Shown: in pieces, positions 44,849-53,221 of the stretch
Numbering within the stretch: position 1 is the stretch's first letter
How the letters are laid out: each line of letters starts with the position of its first letter
Source of the DNA: Actinomycetota bacterium
GTDB lineage: Bacteria > Actinomycetota > Actinomycetes > S36-B12 > GCA-2699445
NCBI GenBank assembly: GCA_020438795.1
Contig: JAGQTY010000006.1
Span: 1 to 62,746 of the forward strand
Length of the DNA: 62,746 nucleotides
Direction: 5' to 3'
Notes under the pieces: model-generated
Seen by the model: only the letters and a program-made list of their open reading frames with translations
Database searches by the model: none
Told to the model about the DNA's origin: nothing
Program-made: the position numbers and the translations under genes

Positions 44849-46396
44849 ATGAATGCCCTGCTGACACGACTGCTCGTGTCGGTGGTCTGCGGAGTGCTGC
44901 TGGGATTCAGCTTCCCGCCCTACGACTTCTGGTTCCTGGCTCCACTGGCCGTGGCCCTGTTCACTCTCACGACGTTCGGTCAGGGAGCCTGGCGGGCGCT
45001 CGGGTTCGGATTCATCACCGGTCTCACCTGGTTCCTGGTCCTGATGGACTGGGTGACCGTGGTGGGCAACGACGCCTGGATCGGGGTCGGCATCTTCGCG
45101 GGATTCTGGATCGCCCTGACGGCATGGGGAACCGCGATCGTGACGAGAGTCGCCGGCTGGCCGTTCTGGGTCATGCTGATCTGGATCACTCAGGAGGCCA
45201 TTCGCAGCAGGGTTCCCCTGGGCGGTTTCACCTGGGGGAGCCTGGGCTTCAGCCAGAGCGACGGCTGGCTGCTGCCGGCCGCCAACCTGGCTGGCGTCCC
45301 CGCACTCACCGGTCTCGTGGCGCTGGTCGGTGCCGTCCTGGCGTGGCTGGTGAGGTCGGCACTGCTGCAGGAGTGGCCGGCTGTCTGCGCGGCGGCGGCC
45401 ATTGCGGTGGTTGCGCTCGTCCTGCCACTGCTCATTCCGCTGTCCAGCGCCGGTCAGGACGACGCCGGTCCGCAGACGGCGACCATCGCCGTGGTCCAGG
45501 GCGACGTGCCGCACATCGGCGTGGGCTTCTCCACGGCCGCGGCCCAGACAGTGCTCAACAATCATGTGTCGCAGACCGAGCGGCTGGCCGCGGACATCGC
45601 CGCCGGACGTGTTTCCCAGCCCGACGCAGTCCTGTGGCCCGAGAACGCCAGCGACGTGGACCCCTTCACGGAGCCGGGCGCCGAACAGCGGATCGAACAG
45701 GCCGCCGCAGCGGTGGGAGTCCCGATCCTGCTGGGAGCCATCGTCAGGGAACCGACCACCGCCCGGGACATCTGGAACATGGGGGTCGTGTGGGATCCAG
45801 TGACCGGACCGGGTGACAACTACAAGAAGCAGCACCCCGTCCCCTTCGGCGAGTATGTCCCGATGCGCGAACGCCTCGGCGACTTCACCGATCGCTTCAT
45901 CGATCGAGATGTGCTGGCGGGTACCGAGCCCGGCGTCCTCGACGTGGGCCCGGTCCGGGTCGGGGATGTCATCTGTTTCGAGGTCGCCTACGGTGACCTT
46001 GTGCGTGACTCCGTGCTCGGTGGCGGCCGGCTGCTGGCGGTGCAGACCAACAACGCCACGTTCACTGGATACGGGCAGACCGAACAGCAGCTTGCCATGT
46101 CGAGGGTGCGCGCGGTGGAGCACGGCCGCACGGCAGTGGTCACCTCCACCAACGGCATCTCTGCGATCATCACTCCTGACGGCGAGGTCCGCGAGCAGCT
46201 CGGGGAATCCACGGCCGGGTACATGATCCAATCAGTGCCACTGCGGGACGAGCTCAGCTGGAGCGCGAGGCTCGCCTGGGCCCCGGAGCTGCTGGCCGCG
46301 GTCGGAGCGCTCGCAGCCATCGGGGTGGGACTGTCCCGGGCGCCGCGTCCGCTGCTGCAACCGGCCCGTCGGGCGCGCACCGCCGACAAGGACTGA
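44849..46396 (+). CDS. lnt: Apolipoprotein N-acyltransferase
   Basis: 515 residues. About six membrane helices (to about residue 205) are followed by an external nitrilase domain with the catalytic triad E265 (LWPENASD), K326 or K327 (NYKKQHPVPFGEY) and C376 (VICFEVAYGD), and closed by a C-terminal helix. It transfers the third acyl chain to the N-terminal cysteine of lipoproteins, several of which are encoded nearby. In mycobacteria this enzyme is joined or adjacent to polyprenol mannosyltransferase, as here. Leaderless start. Confidence 0.94.
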   Translation: MNALLTRLLVSVVCGVLLGFSFPPYDFWFLAPLAVALFTLTTFGQGAWRALGFGFITGLTWFLVLMDWVTVVGNDAWIGVGIFAGFWIALTAWGTAIVTRVAGWPFWVMLIWITQEAIRSRVPLGGFTWGSLGFSQSDGWLLPAANLAGVPALTGLVALVGAVLAWLVRSALLQEWPAVCAAAAIAVVALVLPLLIPLSSAGQDDAGPQTATIAVVQGDVPHIGVGFSTAAAQTVLNNHVSQTERLAADIAAGRVSQPDAVLWPENASDVDPFTEPGAEQRIEQAAAAVGVPILLGAIVREPTTARDIWNMGVVWDPVTGPGDNYKKQHPVPFGEYVPMRERLGDFTDRFIDRDVLAGTEPGVLDVGPVRVGDVICFEVAYGDLVRDSVLGGGRLLAVQTNNATFTGYGQTEQQLAMSRVRAVEHGRTAVVTSTNGISAIITPDGEVREQLGESTAGYMIQSVPLRDELSWSARLAWAPELLAAVGALAAIGVGLSRAPRPLLQPARRARTADKD

Positions 46397-46491
46397 CCCG
46401 GACCAAGGGGGCCCAGGGGCGGAGCGACGGCGCGGGAGCGCCACGCGAACGGCGGTACAGGTCCGGCAATCCCGGTGGAGGGGGTGTCAAA

Positions 46492-47298
46492 ATGATCAAC
46501 ATGAATGAACCGGCAGCGGCACCGTTCTCGGACCTGGGCAGGATTCTGGTCGTGATTCCCACGTACAACGAGGCGGAGAACATCCCGTTGATCACAGCCC
46601 GGGTGCGCAAAGCGGTACCCGAGGCCGACATCCTGGTCGCCGACGACAACTCGCCGGACGGCACCGGAGCGATCGCCGACCGGCTCGCCGACGAAGACTC
46701 CCATCTGCATGTCATGCATCGGCTCGGCAAGGAAGGCCTGGGTGCCGCCTACATCGCCGGGTTCCAGTGGGCACTCAACGAGGGCTATGACGTCATGGTC
46801 GAGATGGACGCTGACGGCTCCCACAAGCCGGAGGAACTTCCGCGGCTGCTCGACGCACTGCGGGATGCCGACCTGGTACTGGGTTCCAGGTGGGTGCCGG
46901 GCGGCAAGGTCGTCAATTGGCCGAAGAGCAGGGAGTACCTGTCGCGGGGCGGCACGCTGTACACGAGGCTGCTCACCGGGCTCCCGATCAAGGACGCCAC
47001 GGGAGGGTACCGGGCTTTCCGCGCGACGACGCTGGAGCGCCTGAACCTCGATGACATCGTCTCGGCGGGATATGTCTTCCAGGTCGACATGGCCCATCGG
47101 GTACTGGATGCCGGCATGACGGTGAAGGAAGTGCCCATCACCTTCGAGGAACGCGAACTCGGTGAGTCCAAGATGAGCCAGAAGATCGTTGTCGAGGCCC
47201 TGTGGCGGGTCACGGTTTGGGGTTATCACGATCGGGTAGATAGATTCAAAGAGCGCAGGGCGTTGCGGCGTGAGCGCAAGCAACTGGGGAAGGGCTGA
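46492..47298 (+). CDS. ppm1: Polyprenol monophosphomannose synthase (Ppm1/DPM1-like)
   Basis: 268 residues of a GT2 glycosyltransferase: VVIPTYNEAENIP, VADDNSPDGTG, VEMDADGSHKPEELP (DxD-like metal site), and LGSRWVPGG. The membrane helices of some homologues are absent, so it works at the inner face. It makes polyprenyl-phosphate-mannose from GDP-mannose, the donor for lipoprotein and lipoglycan mannosylation. Strong GGAGGGGG site. Two bases from the fxsA-like gene. Confidence 0.92.
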   Translation: MINMNEPAAAPFSDLGRILVVIPTYNEAENIPLITARVRKAVPEADILVADDNSPDGTGAIADRLADEDSHLHVMHRLGKEGLGAAYIAGFQWALNEGYDVMVEMDADGSHKPEELPRLLDALRDADLVLGSRWVPGGKVVNWPKSREYLSRGGTLYTRLLTGLPIKDATGGYRAFRATTLERLNLDDIVSAGYVFQVDMAHRVLDAGMTVKEVPITFEERELGESKMSQKIVVEALWRVTVWGYHDRVDRFKERRALRRERKQLGKG

Positions 47299-47300
47299 TC

Positions 47301-47909
47301 ATGAGGCGTTCGGGGGTACTGGGGCCGATACTCTTCATCGGTCTGCCCGTCCTCGAGATCGTGCTGATCTTCTGGGTCGCTTCGCTCATCGGCTGGTTGT
47401 GGACCATTGTCATCCTGCTGGCCGGTTTCGGCTTCGGCCTGGCCATGATCAGGCTGGCCGGCGCGAACGCCTACCGGGCGCTCATCGATCCGGTCCAGCG
47501 GGCGCAGGCCTTCCAGCAGGTGGATCCGCAGACCGGCGAGGCCACCACCGTCTACCCGGGGCAGGGGATCACTGTCGAGGATCAGGAGAAGGCCGCTCGC
47601 GAACTCCGCGATTCGGCATTGATCTTCGTCGGCGGAGCGCTGATCGCTGTTCCCGGCTTCATCTCCGATGTCGCCGGTCTGGTCTTCATCTTCCCCCCGA
47701 CCCGCCACGTCATCGCTTCACAGATGCGCAAGCGTTCGGCACGTAGCGGTGGAGTGGTCATCCAGGGAGAGACGGTTGTGGTCGACGACGAGGGCGTGCA
47801 CCGGACCAGCTGGGGCACCTCGCCGGGCCCGGAGGACTCCGCCGGACACCAGGTGATCCAGGGCGAGATCCTGCCTCCGCAGCAGCCGCGACCCGACGAT
47901 CGTCCCTGA
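47301..47909 (+). CDS. fxsA: FxsA-family membrane protein
   Basis: 202 residues. Two hydrophobic hairpins at the N-terminus (LFIGLPVLEIVLIFWVASLIGW, IVILLAGFGFGLAMI) and a third pair near residue 110 (LIFVGGALIAVPGFISDVAGL) with the conserved PGFxSD motif identify FxsA. The longer C-terminal cytoplasmic tail is not conserved. E. coli FxsA reduces phage T7 exclusion, and its bacterial role is otherwise unclear. Last gene of the lnt-ppm1-fxsA operon. Confidence 0.86.
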   Translation: MRRSGVLGPILFIGLPVLEIVLIFWVASLIGWLWTIVILLAGFGFGLAMIRLAGANAYRALIDPVQRAQAFQQVDPQTGEATTVYPGQGITVEDQEKAARELRDSALIFVGGALIAVPGFISDVAGLVFIFPPTRHVIASQMRKRSARSGGVVIQGETVVVDDEGVHRTSWGTSPGPEDSAGHQVIQGEILPPQQPRPDDRP

Positions 47910-47945
47910 ATTGCCCCGTTCGGGTGACCCCCATTTGCTTCAGGA

Positions 47946-47972
47946 GGGAATCAAACCCGCGGTATCCTAGTT
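47946..47972 (+). promoter_or_regulatory. SigR-type promoter GGGAAT-N18-GTT upstream of rbpA
   Basis: GGGAAT (47946-47951), 18 bp, GTT (47970-47972) is the consensus of the thiol-stress sigma factor SigR/SigH, under whose control rbpA stands in Streptomyces. A leader of about 185 nt would follow. A second weaker promoter (TTGCAA 48064-48069, TAAGAC 48085-48090, 15 bp apart) may give basal expression. Confidence 0.65.
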
Positions 47973-48164
47973 GTTCCTGACTGGGTGTTGTGATTCTTCT
48001 GCAGAGCTGGGTGACGGGGTTGGGTGACCGATGTCAGCGCGCGTTCGCAGGCTTCGGATCAATTGCAATTGTGTAAGGCGAGCGTAAGACGCAGCGTTGC
48101 GGGTTTGAAAGTAGGGAACCTGTGGAAGAAGTTAAGCGTCAGAGGCAAGTGAGAGGGTGGAGAA

Positions 48165-48533
48165 ATGGCTGATGGTGCATTGCGCGGTACGCGCTTGGGG
48201 ACGTTGAGCTACGAGACCGACGAGAACGTTCGGCTGGCCGATCGGCAGGCGGTGTACTACGACTGCAGCTGTGGCACGACGATCGAACTCCCGTTCTCCC
48301 TGGAGGCCGAGATCCCCTCGGTCTGGGAGTGCCGGTGTGGCGCCGAGGCACTTCTGCGCGGCGGCCAGTGGCCCGAGAAGAAGCCTGAGAAGCCCGTTCG
48401 TACCCACTGGGACATGTTGCTCGAGCGTCGTAGCGTGGCTGAACTCGAAGAACTGCTGACCGAGTCACTGGACATTCTGCGCTCCGGTGTCGATGACTTC
48501 TACGAGTCCGGAAACAAGGGCAAGAAGAAGTAG
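48165..48533 (+). CDS. rbpA: RNA polymerase-binding protein RbpA
   Basis: 122 residues. The N-terminal RGTRLGTLSYETDENVRLA tail is followed by a zinc/core domain with cysteines in DCSCGTTIELPF and WECRCGAEALL. Then the basic linker KKPEKPVRTHWDMLLERRS contacts promoter DNA, and the sigma-interaction domain AELEELLTESLDILRSG follows. It binds the principal sigma factor and stabilises the open complex. GGTGGAGAA before ATG is a good site. A SigR-type promoter lies upstream and a T-tailed hairpin after the stop. Confidence 0.95.
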   Translation: MADGALRGTRLGTLSYETDENVRLADRQAVYYDCSCGTTIELPFSLEAEIPSVWECRCGAEALLRGGQWPEKKPEKPVRTHWDMLLERRSVAELEELLTESLDILRSGVDDFYESGNKGKKK

Positions 48534-48550
48534 TCCCCAATCAAGAACCA

Positions 48551-48592
48551 GACGATGGTGGCCGCTCCGGGTGGTCACCATCGTTCATTTTT
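48551..48592 (+). terminator. Intrinsic terminator of rbpA
   Basis: ACGATGGTG paired with CACCATCGT, extended by three further pairs, loop of about 8 nt, then TTCATTTTTC. It also lies at the end of the convergent glycerophosphodiesterase gene. Confidence 0.82.
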
Positions 48593-48600
48593 CGGATGAC

Positions 48601-49395
48601 TCACGCGGCTGAGTCGATCGGAGTGAAGCTCGGCCACAGGCCCAGGCCGTCGAGGACCCGCTTGAGCGTGCTGGGCCGGTCGCTCATGATGCCGTCCACG
48701 CCGAGTTCCAGCAGTTGGGACATGACATCAGGCTGATCCACCGTCCAGACGTGCACCTGCCAGCCGAGCTCGTGCGCTGCTGCAAGGAACCGTGACTCCG
48801 CCAGGATGTGGGCCCCGAAGCTGATCGGGATCTGGGCGCACGCTGCCTTGGGGGGCTTCCAGCGGACCGGCAGTCCGAGGCTGCGCAGCCGGAGGTTGAT
48901 GATCTCCTTCGGTGACAGCGAGGTCGCCAGGCGTGGGCCTGCGAGCCTGCGCACGCGCACAAGTCGCTCGTGGCTGAACGATCCCACGCAGATCCGGTCC
49001 CAGGCCCGGGAATCCCGGACGGTGTCGACGAACGGGATGATCGCGTTCGGTTCCTTGACGTCCAGGTTGAACCGCACGTCGGGGAAGGACTCGAGCAGTT
49101 CGTCGAGGCGAAGGATCGGTTCCCGGCCGTGGATACGGGCTTTCGACACGGTGTCCCAGGTCAGCTCCCGGATCAGGCCCTCCCGGTCGGTGGTCCGGTC
49201 GAGCGAGGGGTCGTGGAACACGACGGCCACCCCGTCGCTCGTGGCGCGGATGTCTGTCTCGAGGAACGAGAAGCCCAGAGTTATCGCATGCTGGAACGCG
49301 CGTTCCGAATTCTCGGGAGCCTCCCACGCGCCTCCTCGATGCGCGATGGCGTGGGGAGTGGCTCCCTGCAGCACCGCGAACGGAGACGACAACAT
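48601..49395 (-). CDS. Glycerophosphodiester phosphodiesterase
   Basis: 264 residues of a GDPD TIM barrel: AIAHRGGAWEAPENSERAFQHAI, FLETDIRATSDGVAVVFHDPSLDRTT, NLDVKEP and VHVWTVDQPD hold the metal-binding Glu/Asp and the two catalytic His. It hydrolyses glycerophosphodiesters to glycerol-3-phosphate and an alcohol, mainly in phospholipid turnover. ATG 49395 follows a minus-strand -10 TACCGT (49102-49107 offset; 6 nt upstream of the start), a leaderless gene; the in-frame extension to 49482 is not supported. No signal peptide, so cytosolic. Confidence 0.9.
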   Translation of the reverse strand: MLSSPFAVLQGATPHAIAHRGGAWEAPENSERAFQHAITLGFSFLETDIRATSDGVAVVFHDPSLDRTTDREGLIRELTWDTVSKARIHGREPILRLDELLESFPDVRFNLDVKEPNAIIPFVDTVRDSRAWDRICVGSFSHERLVRVRRLAGPRLATSLSPKEIINLRLRSLGLPVRWKPPKAACAQIPISFGAHILAESRFLAAAHELGWQVHVWTVDQPDVMSQLLELGVDGIMSDRPSTLKRVLDGLGLWPSFTPIDSAA

Positions 49396-49538
49396 GAATC
49401 CACGGTAGGGGCATAGAGCGACCTGATTCCCGCCGGGCGGTGATCTGTGGGCGAAATCGCGTTGACATGCGCGCGACACCACAGCCGACCGCGACTCCCG
49501 GCCTTGCCCGTGACAGCCCGCTGCTTCACACTGGCTCT

Positions 49539-49649
49539 ATGACGATGAGTCCCAGAGGCGATCTGCTGTCCAGCCAGGAGGACCAGGAACTCATCGATGA
49601 CTTCGACGACGACCACTATGTGGAGCAGCGCCCACCGCATCACGAGTGA
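49539..49649 (+). CDS. Possible 36-aa acidic small protein
   Basis: MTMSPRGDLLSSQEDQELID followed by an Asp-rich and His-rich end. CACACT stands 6 nt before ATG 49539, matching the leaderless geometry with one mismatch. It lies alone in the 280-nt gap between two minus-strand genes. Codon use is not enough to prove coding; an accidental frame is possible. Confidence 0.3.
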   Translation: MTMSPRGDLLSSQEDQELIDDFDDDHYVEQRPPHHE

Positions 49650-49675
49650 CCGCCACCCGCCACGCAGATCGTCGC

Positions 49676-50518
49676 TCAGTCACGGGGCAACGGCGTCGGT
49701 ACCCGGCCCGTCGATCCCGACAGCGCATCTGATGCCGCACGGCGGACTTCGGCGAGGAACTTCTCCGAGAAGGGCGCTGAGGGCCGCATCGCGAGGGTAC
49801 CGATGGCGAAGCGATCAGCCCCGGCCTGCGCATACTCGTGCACATCGGCCGCGGTCCGAATGCCGCCGCCCGCGATGATGCCAAGCTCCGGTCCGAACTC
49901 GTCCCGCAGCCGCTGCACCACGCTGAGCCCGATCGGCTTCAGGGGTGCTCCGCTCATACCGCCCCCACGCACTGGCAGCGTATTGACCGCGTGGATGTGG
50001 CGCACGCCTCCGGAGAACGCGTCCGTGGCGAGTTGTGCATACCGCACGGGCGGGATCTTCACAATGATCGGGATTCCGGTGGCCACGGCCTCGCTGAACA
50101 GCTCCGGGGGCCAGCTGATCTCGCCGACGTTGGGGCAGGAGATGTTGAGCTCGATCGCAGCTGGCCGCGCCGCAGCGGTGACGCTGAGCAGCTGGAACCA
50201 GTCCTCTGGACTGAACCCGTGGACCGACACGATCGACTCGGCGATAGGACGAGCTCCCGGAATCTGATGATCGAGTGAATGGATTCCAGGGTTGCGCAGG
50301 CCGATCCGGTTCACCCATGCCCCGAGACGCCGGTAGTAGCGGACGGTCAGGGCCGCTCGGCCCATGGCCGCGATCCGGCCGCCCCGCCGCTGCCAGGTGT
50401 AGGTGCCGAGGGTGGGCGTGGTGCCCGGATGCTGGACGTAATTGCCGAACGGCGCCGAGATCACCAATGGGGCGATTTCGGTGAGCAGATCGCCGGAGGC
50501 AGTCGGTCCAGCTACCAA
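49676..50518 (-). CDS. Dihydroorotate dehydrogenase-like FMN oxidoreductase
   Basis: 280 residues of a DHOD-type TIM barrel. ISAPFGNYVQHP at the start, ELNISCPN (substrate loop), IIVKIPPV (FMN Lys), HAVNTL, GGGMSGAPLKPIGLSVV and IIAGGGIRTAADV, followed by FAIGTLAM, are the FMN phosphate and substrate sites. DHOD oxidises dihydroorotate; this copy is shorter than class 2 enzymes and carries no membrane anchor. Class 1 or a related dehydrogenase is equally possible. The start is TTG 50518, overlapping the upstream gene by 7 nt, so the two form an operon. Confidence 0.75.
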   Translation of the reverse strand: MVAGPTASGDLLTEIAPLVISAPFGNYVQHPGTTPTLGTYTWQRRGGRIAAMGRAALTVRYYRRLGAWVNRIGLRNPGIHSLDHQIPGARPIAESIVSVHGFSPEDWFQLLSVTAAARPAAIELNISCPNVGEISWPPELFSEAVATGIPIIVKIPPVRYAQLATDAFSGGVRHIHAVNTLPVRGGGMSGAPLKPIGLSVVQRLRDEFGPELGIIAGGGIRTAADVHEYAQAGADRFAIGTLAMRPSAPFSEKFLAEVRRAASDALSGSTGRVPTPLPRD

Positions 50519-51609
50519 AGCACATCCTGATCCTCGGCCACCCCCGGGATGGCGTCCAGGACGAGGCGACGGTCGCCGACCCGGATCGACCCGGTGAAGT
50601 GACCGGACGGCTGGATGAAGCGCGAGCGCAGGGCGCCGAGATTGAGGGACTCGTGATGGACGGCGAGCGGCTTGAACTGCAGATCGACCGCTCGGTCCAT
50701 CGTCGTGATCCGCCAGGTCCGCATCGGGGAGTCAAGATCGACCTCGAACCGGCAGGCGGGGTCCAGCCTGTGTGGTTCACCGTCGATCCAGATCATGTTC
50801 TCGTAGCTGTTGTCACCGATCCCCGAGAACCCGCTGACTAGGTTGAAGCCCACGATCGACTCGTCCATGGCCGCGCCCATGCCGTAGGCCCAGTTCCAGT
50901 GGGTCTCACGCGGGAGGTACCCGTTGGTGTAGTCGAACCCACCGAGCCCGTCGCCGAGGTTGTAGCTGGCGTTGCGGCCACCTCCGCTGATGGTGAGCTG
51001 GCCCCGGGTCGGCAGCGCTGCATTCTTGGCGGTAGCGGTGACCATGGGTGGCCGACCGGCGACCTCGGTCACTGCGACGATGCCGGGGTGAGGGTCCAGG
51101 ACGATGCGAAGGTCCAGGTCCAGCCAGGGATCGGAGAGCAGCGGCACGAACGGCAACTTGTGCAGTGTGGCCTGAATCCGCAGTTCCAGGTCCTCCCCGT
51201 CGATCGACATCAGTGTGGCGGGGAACAGGTAGTGGGCCCGATGGCCGTCCAGTGGTCGGTCGTTGAGCTTCACCAGGGGACCGGCAGCTCCGGGACGGCT
51301 GGCGTCGGCGAGCACCTCGCCCGTCGCCCGATCCGTGACCATCACGAAGCACGTGCCTGTCGGGCCGGCATCCACGATGGCACCGGCGACGATCACTTCG
51401 TCGGTGGTGGCGAAGAAGTACATCCACTTCTTGTGCCGCAGGAACTCGCCGAGTCGGTTCTTGGCATACGGCTTGCCGAGCGTCTCGAAGGAGATCTCGT
51501 CCGGAATCCCGCTGAACACCCCGAATCGCGGCGAACCGTCCTCGCGGAGCAGTGTGTCAGGCGCCTGCGGGAGAGCCAGCGGATGAATGGCGGCTTTGGT
51601 CTGCGTCAC
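50512..51609 (-). CDS. DUF2804-like protein
   Basis: 365 residues. Long beta-rich protein with the motif FDYTNGYLPRETHWNWAYG and ENMIWIDGEPHRLDP, which I recognise from DUF2804 proteins. That family is lipocalin-like and possibly acts on lipids or terpenoids; no reaction is established. No signal peptide or membrane helix. GTG 51609 stands 6 nt from a minus-strand -10 TAACGT (51616-51621), so it is leaderless. Its stop overlaps the DHOD-like gene. Confidence 0.7.
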   Translation of the reverse strand: MTQTKAAIHPLALPQAPDTLLREDGSPRFGVFSGIPDEISFETLGKPYAKNRLGEFLRHKKWMYFFATTDEVIVAGAIVDAGPTGTCFVMVTDRATGEVLADASRPGAAGPLVKLNDRPLDGHRAHYLFPATLMSIDGEDLELRIQATLHKLPFVPLLSDPWLDLDLRIVLDPHPGIVAVTEVAGRPPMVTATAKNAALPTRGQLTISGGGRNASYNLGDGLGGFDYTNGYLPRETHWNWAYGMGAAMDESIVGFNLVSGFSGIGDNSYENMIWIDGEPHRLDPACRFEVDLDSPMRTWRITTMDRAVDLQFKPLAVHHESLNLGALRSRFIQPSGHFTGSIRVGDRRLVLDAIPGVAEDQDVLW

Positions 51610-51743
51610 TCTTCTACGTTACTGCACAACGGCGCGGGCGCCGCGGTGCGAAGACGGGCGGTTGCCGCCCGGTCCCCCCGGTACACGAGCAGGGGACTAT
51701 CGTGGGGGGCACACGGACCGCGATCGCTGCGGGAGGAGTCGCC

Positions 51744-52265
51744 ATGAAGCTGCAGCGCAAGAAGCCACCGCACCCCCATGACTACCTGCCGGAGGCGCCG
51801 GCGTTGTCGGTCACGAGCGAGGATTTCGAGGACGGACAGGTCCTGGACCTGCGCCACGCCCACGGCAGTGCGGGGGGAGCCAATGTGTCCCCCCAGTTGA
51901 GCTGGACTGCAGGCCCCACCGGTACTGAGTCGTACTCGATCTCCTGCTTCGACCCGGACGCGCCGACCGGCTCCGGGTGGTGGCACTGGCTGGTGGTCGA
52001 CATCCCCGCCAACGTGCATTCCGTCCCGGCCGGCGGACCGCTGCCGGCAGGGGCCGTCGAGTTGCGAAACGACTTTGGCGAGGAAGGCTACGGCGGCTCA
52101 GCGCCGCCGCAGGGGGACTACCCGCATCGCTACATATTCACCGTGACGGCGCTCGGCATCATGCCACTGGGCCTGTCAGCCCTCACCCCCCTGGCGATGG
52201 CCGGGATGAACATCACCACGCACACACTGGCGCGGGGACAGATCATCGGGCTGTACAGCCACTGA
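51744..52265 (+). CDS. PEBP (YbhB/YbcL Raf-kinase-inhibitor-like) protein
   Basis: 173 residues with the PEBP fold: NVSPQLSWTAGPTGTESYSI, DPDAPTGSGWWHWLVVDIP, RNDFGEEGYGGSAPPQGDYPHRYIFTVTAL. The anion-binding pocket DPDAP/GSG and HRY motif are kept. No signal peptide. The start ATG 51744 follows GGGAGGAG. Function in bacteria is not known. A hairpin 61 nt downstream separates it from the lipoprotein. Confidence 0.88.
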   Translation: MKLQRKKPPHPHDYLPEAPALSVTSEDFEDGQVLDLRHAHGSAGGANVSPQLSWTAGPTGTESYSISCFDPDAPTGSGWWHWLVVDIPANVHSVPAGGPLPAGAVELRNDFGEEGYGGSAPPQGDYPHRYIFTVTALGIMPLGLSALTPLAMAGMNITTHTLARGQIIGLYSH

Positions 52266-52326
52266 CCTGCGGTTGGTGGGGGCCGCCGGAGCCCTGCGGC
52301 CAAGCGCGCTCCCACGTCACAGCAGG

Positions 52327-52356
52327 CTCACGATCGGCGAACACGCCGATCGTGAG
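52327..52356 (+). terminator. Terminator hairpin after the PEBP gene
   Basis: Perfect 13-bp stem CTCACGATCGGCG with complement, loop AACA, 61 nt after the stop. Confidence 0.7.
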
Positions 52357-52382
52357 TCGCAGGTGAGCGCCCGTGCGCCGTT

Positions 52383-52388
52383 TACACT
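52383..52388 (+). promoter_or_regulatory. -10 box TACACT for leaderless lipoprotein gene
   Basis: TACACT, 7 nt, ATG 52396; it decides against the upstream frame starting at 52273. Confidence 0.5.
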
Positions 52389-52395
52389 CAGGCCC

Positions 52396-53196
52396 ATGTC
52401 GACGCTCGGACCACGGCTGCCCGCCTCAGGGTCACCTGTACCCACGGCCCAAGCTCAGGTGCGCGGACACGCACGAGTCCGCGCCCGCACCGCTGTCATC
52501 GGCACGGGACTGCTGGCTGCCGGTCTGACGCTGGCTGGCTGCTCGCAGGCGCCGCTGATCGGCTCGGGTGCCGCCGTGAAACCGAGCGCCGAGCTCACTG
52601 TCAGCATCAACGGCAACGACAGCAGCACCATGACCCCTCCCGTTGTCAGCGCTGGCGAACAACTGCGGGTGCAGTATCAGGTGAAGCTCGTCGTGCCCCA
52701 TGAGGATGGTCTCAGTCCGGTTGTGTCGAAGATCCGGATCGTGGACGGTGGGGATGACGCCGACTGTCCGGCGTCGCTGACCGCGCACCCGAGCGAGCGC
52801 AACGGTGATCACTATGAGGTCTCCCTGATCTGTGACCTGGTCAAGGAGGCGTTGCCCGGTGCTGTGGACGCCACCGCGGTGTTCTCAGCCCGGGTGGGTG
52901 ACACCCGCTTCTCCGAATCGGTTGAGTATGCGTATTCCGCAAGCGGTGGGAGCACCTCTGGCGGGTCCAGCGGGTCCACTGGGGGGTCGACATGGTCCAG
53001 CCAGGGCGGCGCAGGCGCCGGGGGACGCGGCACGGCCAGTGCCAGCCCTTCCGCCTCCCCCTCAGGTTCCGGGTCACCCACGACGACCGGCACGCCCTCG
53101 GCGTCGCCCAGTGAGACCCAGAGTTCAGCAGGTGGCAGCGACTATCCGATCGAGGAGCCGACACTCGACGAAGGCCACCTGCCTGAGCCGCAATGA
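52396..53196 (+). CDS. Lipoprotein with Gly/Ser/Thr-rich C-terminus, unknown function
   Basis: 266 residues. A long basic N-terminus (RGHARVRARTAVIG) leads into the signal peptide with lipobox LAGC (Cys about residue 49). A beta-sandwich of about 120 residues (ELTVSINGNDSSTMTPPVVSAGEQLRVQYQVKL) with a Cys pair (DCPAS, ICDLV) follows. The last 95 residues are low-complexity Gly/Ser/Thr/Pro with an acidic terminus, a typical wall-spanning linker. No family recognised. Confidence 0.65.
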   Translation: MSTLGPRLPASGSPVPTAQAQVRGHARVRARTAVIGTGLLAAGLTLAGCSQAPLIGSGAAVKPSAELTVSINGNDSSTMTPPVVSAGEQLRVQYQVKLVVPHEDGLSPVVSKIRIVDGGDDADCPASLTAHPSERNGDHYEVSLICDLVKEALPGAVDATAVFSARVGDTRFSESVEYAYSASGGSTSGGSSGSTGGSTWSSQGGAGAGGRGTASASPSASPSGSGSPTTTGTPSASPSETQSSAGGSDYPIEEPTLDEGHLPEPQ

Positions 53197-53221
53197 TGGC
53201 GAGGGGCGACTCACCGGACGG

